Assembly (NCBI RefSeq): GCF_002158905.1 | Contig: NZ_CP021431.1 | Span: forward strand, 2,667,001-2,731,000 | DNA: 64,000 nt | Reading direction: 5' to 3' | Source of the DNA: Yoonia vestfoldensis | Lineage (GTDB): Bacteria > Pseudomonadota > Alphaproteobacteria > Rhodobacterales > Rhodobacteraceae | Shown here: positions 9,491 to 18,420 of the stretch, one piece after another | How the letters are laid out: each line of letters begins with the position of its first letter | How positions within the stretch are numbered: position 1 is the stretch's first letter | Translations under genes and position numbers: made by a program | Notes under the pieces: generated by a model | Databases searched by the model: none | Told to the model about the DNA's origin: nothing | Seen by the model: the letters and a program-made list of their open reading frames with translations, nothing else

Positions 9491-10297
9491 ATGCGCCATT
9501 TCATCGTCACGCTGTTCATGGCGCTGACCGGCACCATTGCGCTGGCGCAGGAATCGGCGCTGGTCACCTTGCAAACGCGCCAGGCAAGCCAGGGCTGGGA
9601 AGCTGTCGGGCGGCTGGACATCGCGGGGAAAGGCTTTTGCACGGCGGCCCTGATCCGCGAGCGCCTGATCCTGACGGCGGCGCATTGTCTTTATGACAGT
9701 GACGGGTCGCTGGTGGCGGCAGAGCGGTTTTCCTTTCGGGCCGGATTGCGGGACGGGCGCGCGGCCGCGACCCGCGGGGTGATCCGGGCCGTGGCGCATC
9801 CGGATTATATCCATACGGGCGGCGCGACCCGCCCTGCGGCCGTGGCGATGGATATCGCCGTGCTGGAACTGGATTTGCCGATCCGAGAAACCCGCCTGCG
9901 CCCCTATCTGATCGCGGATCGTCCGCTGGCGGGGGACGAGGTCGGTGTTGTCTCTTACAGGCGCGGGCGCGAAGATGTGCCAAGCCTGCAAGAGGTCTGC
10001 AATGTGCTGGGCCGCCAGACCGGCGTAATTATCATGACCTGCGATGTCGATTACGGATCAAGCGGATCGCCGGTCTTTATCATGCGCGATGGTGAGACGC
10101 GGATCGCCTCTGTCGTCTCGGCGATGGCGCAGGTCGGCGGCGAGAAAGTCTCGCTTGGCACCTCGCTTGAGGCACCGCTGCGCAGGCTGATGGCGCATTT
10201 CGCATCCCAGGGACCGGCGCGTCCGGGCGGCAGCCAGCGGATCATGTCCCAGGGTGCGCGCAACGACACAGGCGCCAAATTCGTCACTGTCGATTAG
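9491..10297 (+). CDS. Secreted trypsin-like serine protease
   Basis: This 268-aa protein starts with a signal peptide (MRHFIVTLFMALTGTIALAQ), so it should be periplasmic or secreted. The S1 catalytic triad can be read as H65 in TAAHC, D121 in MDIAVLEL and S193 in GSSGSP. Two further cysteines (C170, C184) could form a disulfide. The ATG at 9491 is preceded by GGGAGACAGG; frame upstream of it overlaps glcF and is not needed. Substrate is unknown. It is separate from glcDEF in function, although on the same strand. Confidence 0.85.
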   Translation: MRHFIVTLFMALTGTIALAQESALVTLQTRQASQGWEAVGRLDIAGKGFCTAALIRERLILTAAHCLYDSDGSLVAAERFSFRAGLRDGRAAATRGVIRAVAHPDYIHTGGATRPAAVAMDIAVLELDLPIRETRLRPYLIADRPLAGDEVGVVSYRRGREDVPSLQEVCNVLGRQTGVIIMTCDVDYGSSGSPVFIMRDGETRIASVVSAMAQVGGEKVSLGTSLEAPLRRLMAHFASQGPARPGGSQRIMSQGARNDTGAKFVTVD

Positions 10298-10300
10298 GGT

Positions 10301-10329
10301 CTTGAAACCCATCTGATCCTTTCCCAAAT
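10301..10329 (+). promoter_or_regulatory. Candidate heat-shock (RpoH-type) promoter
   Basis: CTTGAA at 10301-10306 and CCCAAAT at 10323-10329 are separated by 16 nt. This resembles the sigma-32 promoter pattern known in alphaproteobacteria (CTTGAA, then a C-rich -10). It lies about 100 nt upstream of the small heat-shock gene. Only the sequence match supports it. Confidence 0.4.
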
Positions 10330-10344
10330 CTTCACCAGCAGGGT

Positions 10345-10426
10345 GCCAATGACGGGCCCTGCGACAAGGGCCTGTCCGGTTTTGGAAGGCCACAGATTGT
10401 TATCGCTTGATGAAAAGGATGACCCT
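10345..10426 (+). promoter_or_regulatory. ROSE-like RNA thermometer candidate in the Hsp20 leader
   Basis: The leader holds an upstream hairpin (GACGGGCCCT at 10351-10360 with AGGGCCTGTC at 10367-10376, one G-U pair). Beside the start it has ATCGCTT (10402-10408) facing AAAGGAT (10414-10420), which includes the Shine-Dalgarno AAGGA. UCGCU facing AGGA, with a central G-G apposition and a bulged C, is the core pattern of ROSE thermometers that control small heat-shock genes in alphaproteobacteria. This is a reading by eye without folding. Confidence 0.45.
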
Positions 10427-10894
10427 ATGCGTAGTTTCGATTTGACCCCGCTGTATCGTGCAACCGTCGGTTTTGACCAGATCGCCGACCTGCTGGACCG
10501 TGCTTTGGCCAGTGATATGGGCCAGACCAGCTATCCCCCTTATAATATCGAAAAGACCGCTGATGACGGCTGGCGTATTTCCATCGCCGTGGCCGGTTTC
10601 GCCGAAGATGAGCTGGCCATCGAGGTGAAGGACCGCGCGCTGCATGTCACCGCGCGCAAGGACGCTGATGACAGTGAGCGCAAGTTCCTGCATCGCGGCA
10701 TTGCCACCCGTGCGTTTGAACGCCGCTTCCATCTGGCCGATCATGTGCAGGTCACCGGTGCCTTGCATGAAAACGGCATGCTGCATATCGATCTGGTGCG
10801 CGATGTGCCCGAGGCGCTGAAACCGCGCCGGATCGCGATTGCGCCTGCACAGAAATCGCAGGCCAATCTGGTCACCGCAAATTCGGTGAACTGA
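10427..10894 (+). CDS. Small heat-shock protein, Hsp20/alpha-crystallin family
   Basis: This 155-aa ATP-independent chaperone should hold unfolding proteins in the cytoplasm. The alpha-crystallin domain spans about residues 35-135, with YNIEKTADDGWRISIAVAGF at its start and LHENGMLHIDLVRDVPE near its end. The ATG at 10427 gives the usual MRSFDLTPLYRATVGFD N-terminus of IbpA-like proteins and has AAGGA 7 nt upstream. The preceding leader carries a candidate heat-shock promoter and a ROSE-like hairpin. A family B repeat follows the stop. Confidence 0.93.
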   Translation: MRSFDLTPLYRATVGFDQIADLLDRALASDMGQTSYPPYNIEKTADDGWRISIAVAGFAEDELAIEVKDRALHVTARKDADDSERKFLHRGIATRAFERRFHLADHVQVTGALHENGMLHIDLVRDVPEALKPRRIAIAPAQKSQANLVTANSVN

Positions 10895-10903
10895 TCCGCC
10901 GCT

Positions 10904-10945
10904 GGCGCGACGGAGCGCGCCGCGCGGGAGTATTTTTGGAAAAAA
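10904..10945 (+). repeat. Family B intergenic element, copy B1, with its hairpin
   Basis: A GGCGCG/CGCGCC hairpin (10904-10909, 10916-10921) is followed by GAGTATTTTTGG and then AAAAAAGAAG (about 10928-10949). The 22-nt core is identical to copies B2 and B3. It lies just after the Hsp20 stop, same orientation, in the gap before polA, which converges from the other side. Confidence 0.8.
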
Positions 10946-10982
10946 GAAGGTGCAGGCGCGGGGGGTGACCCTCGCGCCTTTT

Positions 10983-13793
10983 TTAATGCGCGGTGGCCCA
11001 GTTCGGGCCTTGGCCCGCATCCACCGCCAATTTGACATCGAGTTTGACCGCAGGATCGCTGGCGGTTTCCATCACCTGCCGCGCCACGCCGATCAGGTCC
11101 TCGGCGGCGCTGGCATCGACCTCGAACAACAGCTCGTCATGCACTTGCAGCAGCATTTTGGCGGGCAGGTCCTTGATCGCGGCGGGCATGCGGATCATCG
11201 CGCGCCGGATCACATCGGCGGCGGTGCCTTGGATCGGCGCATTGATCGCGGCCCGTTTGGCGAAACCGGCTTGCGGGCCTTTGGTGTTGATCTCGGGCGT
11301 GTTGATCCGCCGGCCAAACAGCGTTTGCACATAGCCGTGGTCGCGCGCAAAGGCGATTGTGTCATCCATATATTGCCGGATGCCCGGGAAGCGTTCGAAA
11401 TAGCGGTCGATGAAGCCTTGGGCATCGCTGCGCGGGATCCGTAGGTTGCGCGCAAGGCCAAAGCCCGAAATCCCGTAGATCACCCCGAAATTGATCGCCT
11501 TGGCCTGGCGGCGGATCTCGGGCGTCATCTGGTCCAGCGGCACGTCGAACATTTCGGACGCCGTCATTGCATGGATGTCGATCCCGTCCAGAAACGCCTG
11601 TTTCAGCGCGTCGATCCCCGCGATATGCGCAAGGATGCGCAATTCGATCTGGCTGTAATCAAGGCTGACGATCACATTGCCCGGCGCCGCGACGAAAGCT
11701 TCGCGGATGCGCCGCCCTTCGTCTGATCGCACGGGGATGTTTTGCAGGTTCGGATCGGTCGAGGCCAGCCGCCCCGTGATCGCGCCTGCGATGGAATAGG
11801 ATGTATGCACGCGCCCTGTATCGGGGTTGATATGGTCCTGCAGCGCGTCGGTATAGGTCGATTTCAGTTTCGCCAATTGCCGCCAGTCAAGGATGCGCCG
11901 TGGCAGGTCGTGGATCGTGGCGAGGTCTTCGAGCACGTCCGCCCCGGTGGAATAGGCACCGGTTTTACCTTTGGCCGGGGTCTTGCCATCGGGCATGGCC
12001 AGCCCCAATTCATCGAACAGGATTTCACCCAATTGCTTGGGCGAGCCCACGTTGAACGGGCGGCCTGCCATTTTCTGGATCTCGTCTTCCAGCCCCGCCA
12101 TCTTTTGCGCGAAAGCATTGGACATCCGCGACAGCGTATCGCGGTCGACCATGATGCCGTGCATTTCCATCTGCGCCAGCACCGGCACCAGCGGCCGTTC
12201 CAGCGTTTCATAGACGGTGGTCACGCGGTTCACATGCAATTGCGGTTTGAGCATCTGCCAGAGGCGCAGGGTGACATCGGCATCCTCGGCGGCGTATTTT
12301 ACCGCATCGGCGACCGGCACCCGGTCAAAGGTCACGGCGGATTTGCCGGTGCCCAGCAGCGGCTTGATCGGGATTGGCACGTGCCCCAGATAGCGTTCGG
12401 ACAGCGTGTCCATGCCGTGATTATGCAGGCCCGCATGCAGCGCATAGGACATCAGCATCGTGTCATCGATGGGGGCGACATCGATCCCCAGCAACGCAAA
12501 GATCTTGGCGTCATATTTCATATTCTGCCCGATCTTGAGGATGCTTGCATCCTCCAGCACGGGTTTGAGCATGGCGAGGCATTGCGCCATATCCATCTGC
12601 CCCTCGGCCCGCGCATCAGAGCCGAACAGGTCATCCGCCCCCGCCTTATGCGCCAGCGGGATATAGCAGGCCTGCCCCGCCGCCACGCAAAGCGAGATGC
12701 CGACCAGATCGGCGCGCATTTCGTCAAGGTTGGTGGTTTCGGTGTCGATGGCGACATGGCCCGCCTCGACGATCCGGTCGATCCAGACCTGCAGGGCAGC
12801 GGCATCGCGGACGCATTCATAGCTGTCGGCATCGAAAGGCACGGCCTCGGTTGGGGCAATGTCCGTCGCGGGGGCCGGCGCCTCGATCACGGGGGCGGCA
12901 ACGCCGAGCTTATCGGCGATCCGTTTGGACACCGTTCGGAATTCCATCTTGGCCAGAAAGGCCAGCAGCGTGTCAGGGTCGGGTATGCGGATTTCCAGGT
13001 CGTCCAGACCGAAATCAAGCGCCATATCGCAGTCAAGCTGGACCAGTTTCTTGGATAATTCGATCTGCACGCGGTGGTTCACCAGCGTTTCGCGGCGCTT
13101 GGGTTGCGTGATCTCGCCCGCGCGGTCCAGCAGGCTTTCCAGATCGCCGAATGCATTGATCAGCAGGGCGGCAGTTTTGATCCCGATGCCCGGCGCGCCC
13201 GGCACGTTATCAACCGAATCGCCCGCAAGCGCCTGCACATCGACGACGCGGTCGGGATAGACGCCGAATTTTTCAAACACCCCGTCGCGGTCGATGCGTT
13301 TGTTCTTCATCGGGTCGAGCATTTCGACGCCATCGCCAACCAGCTGCATCAGGTCCTTGTCGGAACTGACGATGGTGACACGGCCCCCCGCGCGGCGCGC
13401 GCGGTGGGCAAGGGTGGCGATGATATCATCGGCCTCGAACCCCTCGACTTCCTCGCAGGCGATGTTGAAGGCGCGGGTCGCATCGCGCGTGAGCGGGATC
13501 TGCGGGCGCAATTCCTCGGGCATGGCCTCGCGGTTGGCTTTGTATTGGTCATACATGTCATTGCGGAACGTGTGGCTGCCCTTGTCAAAGATCACGGCGA
13601 CATGGGTGGCCGCATCCGCGCCGGAATTATTTTCGACATAACGTTGCAACATGTTCACAAAACCGCTGACCGCGCCGACCGGCAGACCATCGGACTTGCG
13701 CGTCAGCGGCGGAAGCGCATGATAGGCGCGAAAGATGAAGGCCGATCCGTCGATCAGATGCAGGTGACAGCCTTTGCCGAATGTTTGCGCCAT
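10983..13793 (-). CDS. polA: DNA polymerase I
   Basis: This 936-aa repair and Okazaki-fragment polymerase has all three domains. The N-terminal 5'-3' exonuclease has LIDGSAFIFRAYHAL and the helix-hairpin-helix VPGAPGIGIKTAA. The 3'-5' proofreading exonuclease retains the catalytic DTETTNLD motif. The C-terminal family A polymerase has motif A (SLDYSQIELRILAH), the finger helix (RRQAKAINFGVIYGISGFG) and motif C (LQVHDELLFEVD). The length is normal and I see no frameshift. It is transcribed alone and diverges from a small secreted protein gene 36 bp away. Confidence 0.98.
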   Translation of the reverse strand: MAQTFGKGCHLHLIDGSAFIFRAYHALPPLTRKSDGLPVGAVSGFVNMLQRYVENNSGADAATHVAVIFDKGSHTFRNDMYDQYKANREAMPEELRPQIPLTRDATRAFNIACEEVEGFEADDIIATLAHRARRAGGRVTIVSSDKDLMQLVGDGVEMLDPMKNKRIDRDGVFEKFGVYPDRVVDVQALAGDSVDNVPGAPGIGIKTAALLINAFGDLESLLDRAGEITQPKRRETLVNHRVQIELSKKLVQLDCDMALDFGLDDLEIRIPDPDTLLAFLAKMEFRTVSKRIADKLGVAAPVIEAPAPATDIAPTEAVPFDADSYECVRDAAALQVWIDRIVEAGHVAIDTETTNLDEMRADLVGISLCVAAGQACYIPLAHKAGADDLFGSDARAEGQMDMAQCLAMLKPVLEDASILKIGQNMKYDAKIFALLGIDVAPIDDTMLMSYALHAGLHNHGMDTLSERYLGHVPIPIKPLLGTGKSAVTFDRVPVADAVKYAAEDADVTLRLWQMLKPQLHVNRVTTVYETLERPLVPVLAQMEMHGIMVDRDTLSRMSNAFAQKMAGLEDEIQKMAGRPFNVGSPKQLGEILFDELGLAMPDGKTPAKGKTGAYSTGADVLEDLATIHDLPRRILDWRQLAKLKSTYTDALQDHINPDTGRVHTSYSIAGAITGRLASTDPNLQNIPVRSDEGRRIREAFVAAPGNVIVSLDYSQIELRILAHIAGIDALKQAFLDGIDIHAMTASEMFDVPLDQMTPEIRRQAKAINFGVIYGISGFGLARNLRIPRSDAQGFIDRYFERFPGIRQYMDDTIAFARDHGYVQTLFGRRINTPEINTKGPQAGFAKRAAINAPIQGTAADVIRRAMIRMPAAIKDLPAKMLLQVHDELLFEVDASAAEDLIGVARQVMETASDPAVKLDVKLAVDAGQGPNWATAH

Positions 13794-13829
13794 CGTTATG
13801 GTCCTTTTCTCTGGTTACAAGGTTTTGCC

Positions 13830-14288
13830 ATGATCCGTCTCATCCTTCCAGCCATCATTGCCGCCAGCAGCGCCGCAGCGCAGGACAGCAGCATTTGCCG
13901 CAACCTCCCTTTCAGCGCCAAGAATTGCGTGCGCGTGCTGGCCTGTATCGGCGATCAGGGGGTGACATTCGACGGGCAGGCGCGCGGCTGGGATGCCGGA
14001 GCCGTCACCGGCCAGATGTCGGATGGGACCAGTTGCAGCGGTGTCTGGGATTCAAACGGGCCGATGGGCACGGGGCTGGCGCGGCTCGGCTGCTCTGACG
14101 GCACCGATATGGATGTGATCTACTACAATCAGGACAATATCACGGGCACTGTCATCGGTCAGGGCCAAACCAGCACCGGCCATGCAATCCGCGTCTGGTC
14201 GGGCGAGAACGTGCTGCAATTCCTGACACCGCAGGGGGCCTATGGCGCGTCCCTGCCCTGCGTGCAGGGCGACATCCCGATCAGCTAG
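13830..14288 (+). CDS. Small secreted protein of unknown function
   Basis: This 152-aa protein has a clear signal peptide ([18 protein letters not shown]) and about five cysteines in the mature part, which suggests a disulfide-bonded periplasmic protein. Repeats of the type GxxxxGxGxTSxGHAI suggest a beta-rich fold, but I recognise no family. It diverges from polA and converges on a zinc-finger gene, with both stop codons read from the same CTAG at 14285-14288. Confidence 0.6.
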   Translation: MIRLILPAIIAASSAAAQDSSICRNLPFSAKNCVRVLACIGDQGVTFDGQARGWDAGAVTGQMSDGTSCSGVWDSNGPMGTGLARLGCSDGTDMDVIYYNQDNITGTVIGQGQTSTGHAIRVWSGENVLQFLTPQGAYGASLPCVQGDIPIS

Positions 14289-14470
14289 ACCTTGCCTTCG
14301 AAATCCTTGTGGACCAGCTTGGCATCGCAATAGGGGCATTCGATCCAGCCGCGGCCTTCGGGGATCTGCAGCCAGACCCGGGGATGGCCCAGCGCGCCTT
14401 CGCCGCCGTCGCAGGACACGCGCCAGTCTTGAACGATGCGGGTCTCGGGGGCGGGTGTGGTCATCTGCAT
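14285..14470 (-). CDS. Zinc-finger protein, CHCC type
   Basis: This 61-aa protein carries the zf-CHCC pattern C20-x8-H29-x15-C45-x2-C48 ([11 protein letters not shown], then IECPYCDAK). The fold resembles the NDUFS6/13-kDa subunit of mitochondrial complex I; alphaproteobacteria encode free-standing versions. Zinc binding is likely and the role is otherwise unknown. A second in-frame ATG at 14464 is an alternative start. The gene diverges from the ABC ATPase gene. Confidence 0.85.
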   Translation of the reverse strand: MQMTTPAPETRIVQDWRVSCDGGEGALGHPRVWLQIPEGRGWIECPYCDAKLVHKDFEGKV

Positions 14471-14550
14471 AGCCTGTCTGATTGCCGCGGGGCGCTGCCC
14501 GCCTTATGTGTCATCCTATACCGCAGCCGTGGCAAAGGGGAAAGACCAGC

Positions 14551-15474
14551 ATGACCGACAACGCCATCGAAATCAGTGGCCTGCGCAAAACCTATGCCGC
14601 CACGGCCCGCGCGCCCGCGCATGAGGCGCTGAAAGGCATCGACCTGACCATCCCGCGCGGGGCGATCTTTGGCCTTTTGGGGCCGAACGGGGCGGGCAAA
14701 TCGACGCTGATCAACATTCTGGCGGGGCTGGTGGTGAAATCGGCCGGGTCGGTGAAAATCTGGGGCTTCGATCAGGACAAGAACCCGCGCCAGTCGCGCG
14801 CGGCCATCGGGATCATGCCGCAGGAACCGAATCTCGATCCGTTCTTCACGCCGGCAGGATCACTGGATGTGCAGGCAGGGCTTTACGGCGTGCCGAAAGC
14901 ACAGCGCAGAACGGCCGAAATCCTCGATCTGATCGGGCTGACCGACAAGGCCGATGCCTATGCCCGCTCGCTTTCGGGGGGGATGCGGCGGCGGCTGCTC
15001 TTGGGCAAAGCGCTGGTGCATAGCCCGCAGATCCTTGTGCTCGATGAACCGACCGCCGGGGTCGATATCGCGCTGCGCAACATGCTGTGGGACAATGTAC
15101 GCGCGCTGAACCAACAGGGCATGACCATCATCCTGACGACGCATTACCTGCAAGAAGCGCAGGAAATGTGCGACGAGATCGCGATCATCAACCACGGCGC
15201 GGTGGTGACGCGCGACAGCACGGCAAACCTGCTCGGACGGCTGGACAGCAAGACGCTGGTGATTACGCCGACACAGGCGGCCGCCCTGCCCGCTTTGCCC
15301 GACGGTATCACCGGACAGGCACATGACGACGGGCGGCTCAGCTTTACCTATAGCGCCGGCATCACCCAAGCCGATGCGATCCTGTCACTGGTCCGCGACG
15401 CGGGCATCACCATCAAGGATGTGCAAAGCCGCGAGGCTGATCTGGAAGACGTGTTCCTGTCACTGACCTCCTGA
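14551..15474 (+). CDS. ABC transporter ATP-binding protein (ABC-2/YadG type)
   Basis: This 307-aa ATPase has Walker A GPNGAGKST (residues 44-52), the signature LSGGMRRRLLLGKAL and Walker B ILVLDEPTAGVD, followed by the D-loop and the switch histidine in TTHYLQEAQE. The roughly 80-residue C-terminal extension is typical of ABC-2 exporters of the NatA/YadG kind. No permease gene is beside it: a HIT gene follows on the other strand, so its partner must be elsewhere. AAAGGGGA lies just upstream of the ATG. Confidence 0.9.
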   Translation: MTDNAIEISGLRKTYAATARAPAHEALKGIDLTIPRGAIFGLLGPNGAGKSTLINILAGLVVKSAGSVKIWGFDQDKNPRQSRAAIGIMPQEPNLDPFFTPAGSLDVQAGLYGVPKAQRRTAEILDLIGLTDKADAYARSLSGGMRRRLLLGKALVHSPQILVLDEPTAGVDIALRNMLWDNVRALNQQGMTIILTTHYLQEAQEMCDEIAIINHGAVVTRDSTANLLGRLDSKTLVITPTQAAALPALPDGITGQAHDDGRLSFTYSAGITQADAILSLVRDAGITIKDVQSREADLEDVFLSLTS

Positions 15475-15528
15475 CATCTTCCGAGCCCAAATATCCCTGC
15501 CAGAGGCCAGCCCGTCGCAGACGGGCTG
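15475..15528 (-). repeat. Family A intergenic element, copy A3, with its hairpin
   Basis: On the minus strand, after the HIT stop, comes a 9-bp hairpin (CAGCCCGTC/GACGGGCTG on the plus strand at 15508-15516 and 15520-15528), then the core at 15507-15475. This copy has GCCTCTGGCAGGG instead of GCCTCCGGCGGGG, so two changes in the GC part. It fills the whole space between the convergent ABC ATPase and HIT genes. Confidence 0.85.
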
Positions 15529-15891
15529 TCAGCCTTGCAGCATCCGGCCCAACTGGCGCCCACCGATGATATGCAGATGGTAATGCGGCACATCCTGCAC
15601 GCCGTGGCTGCGCGCATTGGCAATGGCGCGGAACCCTTGGTCCACATCGGTCAGACGGCAGACCTCGGCCACGGCCTGCATGAACCCCACCTGTTCGGCA
15701 GGTGACGCATCGCGCGCGAAATGGTCCAGGCTGACATAGGCCCCCTTGGGGATCACCAGCACATGGACGGGGGCCTGCGGGTTGATATCGTTGAACGCCA
15801 GCGCATGATCGTTTTCATAGATTGTCTGATTGGGGATCTCCCCGCGCAGAATTTTGGCAAAGATATTCTGGTCGTCATATTCAAAAGTCAT
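15529..15891 (-). CDS. HIT family (HINT-type) nucleotide-binding protein
   Basis: This 120-aa protein has the histidine-triad motif H103-Y-H105-L-H107 in HYHLHIIGG and the N-terminal FAKILRGEIP stretch of the HINT branch. Such proteins hydrolyse purine phosphoramidates and AMP-lysine adducts; substrate cannot be told here. It lies 9 bp downstream of the GT14 gene on the same strand and may be co-transcribed with it. A family A element follows its stop. Confidence 0.93.
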   Translation of the reverse strand: MTFEYDDQNIFAKILRGEIPNQTIYENDHALAFNDINPQAPVHVLVIPKGAYVSLDHFARDASPAEQVGFMQAVAEVCRLTDVDQGFRAIANARSHGVQDVPHYHLHIIGGRQLGRMLQG

Positions 15892-15900
15892 CTTTTATCC

Positions 15901-17478
15901 TCAATCGACAAACAGGTGCGGCGTGCGGGCCAATTCCAGCGCAACGGCCTCCTCGACGCCCAGAAACGCGGCGATCGCAGCCGCATTCTCGGCCTCGGTC
16001 GCTGTTTCGCGCAGACGGGAGGTTTGCTTGAAACCGGCATCGCGGATCGCATCACCTTCATGGATCATGTCACGGCGAATCGTGGGCAGCAAGCGCGCGA
16101 AAGTCGCGGGCGAGCTCTGCGGCCCGGCCAACCCGACGCGGATCGCATGGCCGATCAGGTAATCGTCACAGAGGCTGCACTCGATTTCCAGCATCCGGAC
16201 ATCCGCGCGGTCGGCCTGAAATGCCGTGATCAGATCAAGGCTGGATGTATCCAGACAGATCACCACCCGATCCGTCCCCGCATGATCATAAAGCATCCGC
16301 ATAAAGGCACCGTGGTTCCGGCCGCGTTTGGCCAGCGACCTTTCGATCCCGCCCATATCGGGCAAGGGCGTCTGGGCTTCGTTGAACAGGTAATCAAAGG
16401 CCGCAATATCGGTATTCTGGCGGATCGCGGCGGTCAGCCGCTTGGCGACATGCCATTTCTTGCACAGGATGATCAGCAGGCTACGCCCCACCCCGATCGC
16501 CATTTCCGCCTCCCAGAATCGCGGTGCGAACCGGCGCCCGCTGCGCCCGCGCGCGGTCAGAAAGCTGAACAGCGTGCGGCCTTCGTTGGAAATGGTGAAA
16601 TCCGCCTGCCCCGAGGCATAAAGCGCACCCAGCCGCTTTTTCAGGCCATGCGCCTCTGCGCTGATCTTGCGCGCGAACAAAGCATCCTGGCCCAGCAAGA
16701 AATCGGCATGGTCGTTGTAAAAGGACACCGGCATCCCGTAATCGCTGAACATCAGAAAGGTCAGGGTGCGGCTCTCGATCTCGCGGCCGGGCACCAAATG
16801 GCGGACCAGGGTCTGGAAAAAAGTCTCATCGGGAATCCAGGTGGTGCGAAAGAACCGGATCACGTCCGGGCGCTGGCGGGTGAAGGCCAGCACCGCCTCG
16901 ACGCTGCGGCGACGCAGGCACCACCATTGGCTGCCGATCATGACATTGATGCCAGATGGCAGCGCGCGGGTGATGTTGAACCGCTTCTGCAAGGCAAAAG
17001 CCGCATAAAACCGGCGTTTCTGGCTGCGCTCGTTGAAATAATGACGATAGATCAGCCGTTCTTCGCGAAACCCGGTCTTGATCCAATCGGTATCAAAGAA
17101 ATCGAAACTCTCGATGAAATCCTTGTCATGCATATCCAGAAAGCGATGCGCATAATCGGCCGATTTGATCGGCATGCAATCGCCTGACAGCATGTAGAAA
17201 TGGGTGGCTTGGGCAAAAGCGGCCAATGCGGCCTGCAAGCCGCGCAACGTCGCCTCGACCAGGCTCCATTCGCCCCAGCCGCACCGGACCCGGCGGGTCA
17301 CGAAAGTGACATTGGGATGATCCGCCAACGCCCCCGTGATCTTGCGGTAATCGGCAGCTGCGGCAGAGGCATCGAAATGGATCGCCACATAATCACCGGC
17401 AGCGGTCAGCCGCGCCACCTGGTCCAGGATGGCATCGGGGTCTTTGTGGCAAAGCAGGATAAAGGCGACACGTGCCAT
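15901..17478 (-). CDS. GT14 (Core-2/I-branching type) glycosyltransferase with DUF5928 tail
   Basis: This protein of about 525 aa has an N-terminal glycosyltransferase domain (residues 1-270): VAFILLCHKDP at the start, then THFYMLSGDCMPI and a GSQWWCLRRR stretch typical of the beta-1,6-N-acetylglucosaminyltransferase-like family. The C-terminal half matches the DUF5928 region found in Rhodobacterales homologues. It probably adds branch sugars to a surface polysaccharide; donor and acceptor are unknown. The ATG at 17478 (MARVAF) fits the family start; an ATG three codons earlier (17487) is possible. It diverges from a sulfotransferase gene. Confidence 0.82.
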   Translation of the reverse strand: MARVAFILLCHKDPDAILDQVARLTAAGDYVAIHFDASAAAADYRKITGALADHPNVTFVTRRVRCGWGEWSLVEATLRGLQAALAAFAQATHFYMLSGDCMPIKSADYAHRFLDMHDKDFIESFDFFDTDWIKTGFREERLIYRHYFNERSQKRRFYAAFALQKRFNITRALPSGINVMIGSQWWCLRRRSVEAVLAFTRQRPDVIRFFRTTWIPDETFFQTLVRHLVPGREIESRTLTFLMFSDYGMPVSFYNDHADFLLGQDALFARKISAEAHGLKKRLGALYASGQADFTISNEGRTLFSFLTARGRSGRRFAPRFWEAEMAIGVGRSLLIILCKKWHVAKRLTAAIRQNTDIAAFDYLFNEAQTPLPDMGGIERSLAKRGRNHGAFMRMLYDHAGTDRVVICLDTSSLDLITAFQADRADVRMLEIECSLCDDYLIGHAIRVGLAGPQSSPATFARLLPTIRRDMIHEGDAIRDAGFKQTSRLRETATEAENAAAIAAFLGVEEAVALELARTPHLFVD

Positions 17479-17598
17479 GATATTCATTCATTCCGCGAGT
17501 GGCTTTGTCGCGTTCTACCGCAAAGAGACATTGAAGTGACAGGGTTTCTTTGCCTTTATGCCCCAAGCGGGATCAACTTGCCGCAAAGGAGCATCGTA

Positions 17599-18420
17599 TT
17601 GGCCAATTTCCCCGGTATCTGGATGACCACCAGCGAAAGCATGGTCTACCGCGTCGTGCCGAAATGCGCCTGTTCGACCATCGGACAGATCATGTATTAT
17701 TCCGATCACGGTCGCTTCTTTGATGGCGATATCCATGATGCAAAGTCAGGCCTGCACAAATGGGCCCTCGAGGACAGCCAGCAGCCGATCCGCGACAATG
17801 TGCTGGCGCATAAAAGCTTTGCCTTCACCTGTGTGCGCAACCCCTATACCCGGATCCTGTCGTCCTTCTTCGACAAGATCTGCGGCGTGCAGCGCAGCGG
17901 GAATTACTACCGGGGCAATCTGGTCCCGCAATTGATCCAGAAATATGGCATCGACGTGGGCGATCCGGCCGACGGATTTGCCTTTGACCAGATCAAGAGC
18001 TTCCGGCGGTTCCTGCTTTTCGCTCGCGACACGATCCGCTGGCGCAAACCGATGGAACCCGACATCCATTGGTCCGCCATGTCGGGCCATGTCGCGACCT
18101 ATATCGCCAACGGCGGGCGCTACGATCATATCTTCTGGACCGAGAGGTTCGACGAAGGCATGCAGGTCGTGCTGGACCGGACCGACCGGCCCCATGCGAT
18201 CGACCTTGCCACGATCCCGCGCTTCAACGAAAGCGAGGGGCACGGGCCAAAACGGCTGCATCCGGTGGCGGATTACTTTGACGATCTGTCGATGCATCTG
18301 GTCTATGAAATCTACAAACGTGATTTCCGGCTCTTCAAATACGATTTCGAAAATCCGGGCAACAAGATGCCATTGGGCGAGATCGACCTGGACGAAGTGC
18401 ATGCCAAGCTAGGGCGGTAG
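17599..18420 (+). CDS. Sulfotransferase family 2-type protein
   Basis: This 273-aa enzyme probably transfers sulfate from PAPS to a carbohydrate. The 5'-phosphosulfate loop is VVPKCACSTIG (residues 19-29) and the 3'-phosphate-binding stretch is FTCVRNPYTRILSSFF (about 70-86). The start is the TTG at 17599: AAAGGA lies 8 nt upstream and no ATG fits the family's FPGIWM N-terminus. It diverges from the GT14 gene, which suggests that both act on the same surface glycan. The stop is followed by a GGGGGC/GCCCCC hairpin and a family A core. Confidence 0.85.
   Translation: MANFPGIWMTTSESMVYRVVPKCACSTIGQIMYYSDHGRFFDGDIHDAKSGLHKWALEDSQQPIRDNVLAHKSFAFTCVRNPYTRILSSFFDKICGVQRSGNYYRGNLVPQLIQKYGIDVGDPADGFAFDQIKSFRRFLLFARDTIRWRKPMEPDIHWSAMSGHVATYIANGGRYDHIFWTERFDEGMQVVLDRTDRPHAIDLATIPRFNESEGHGPKRLHPVADYFDDLSMHLVYEIYKRDFRLFKYDFENPGNKMPLGEIDLDEVHAKLGR

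Noticed and set aside
11742..13058. 438-aa plus-strand open frame inside polA
   Set aside because: Antisense to a fully conserved DNA polymerase I; no ribosome site or domain.
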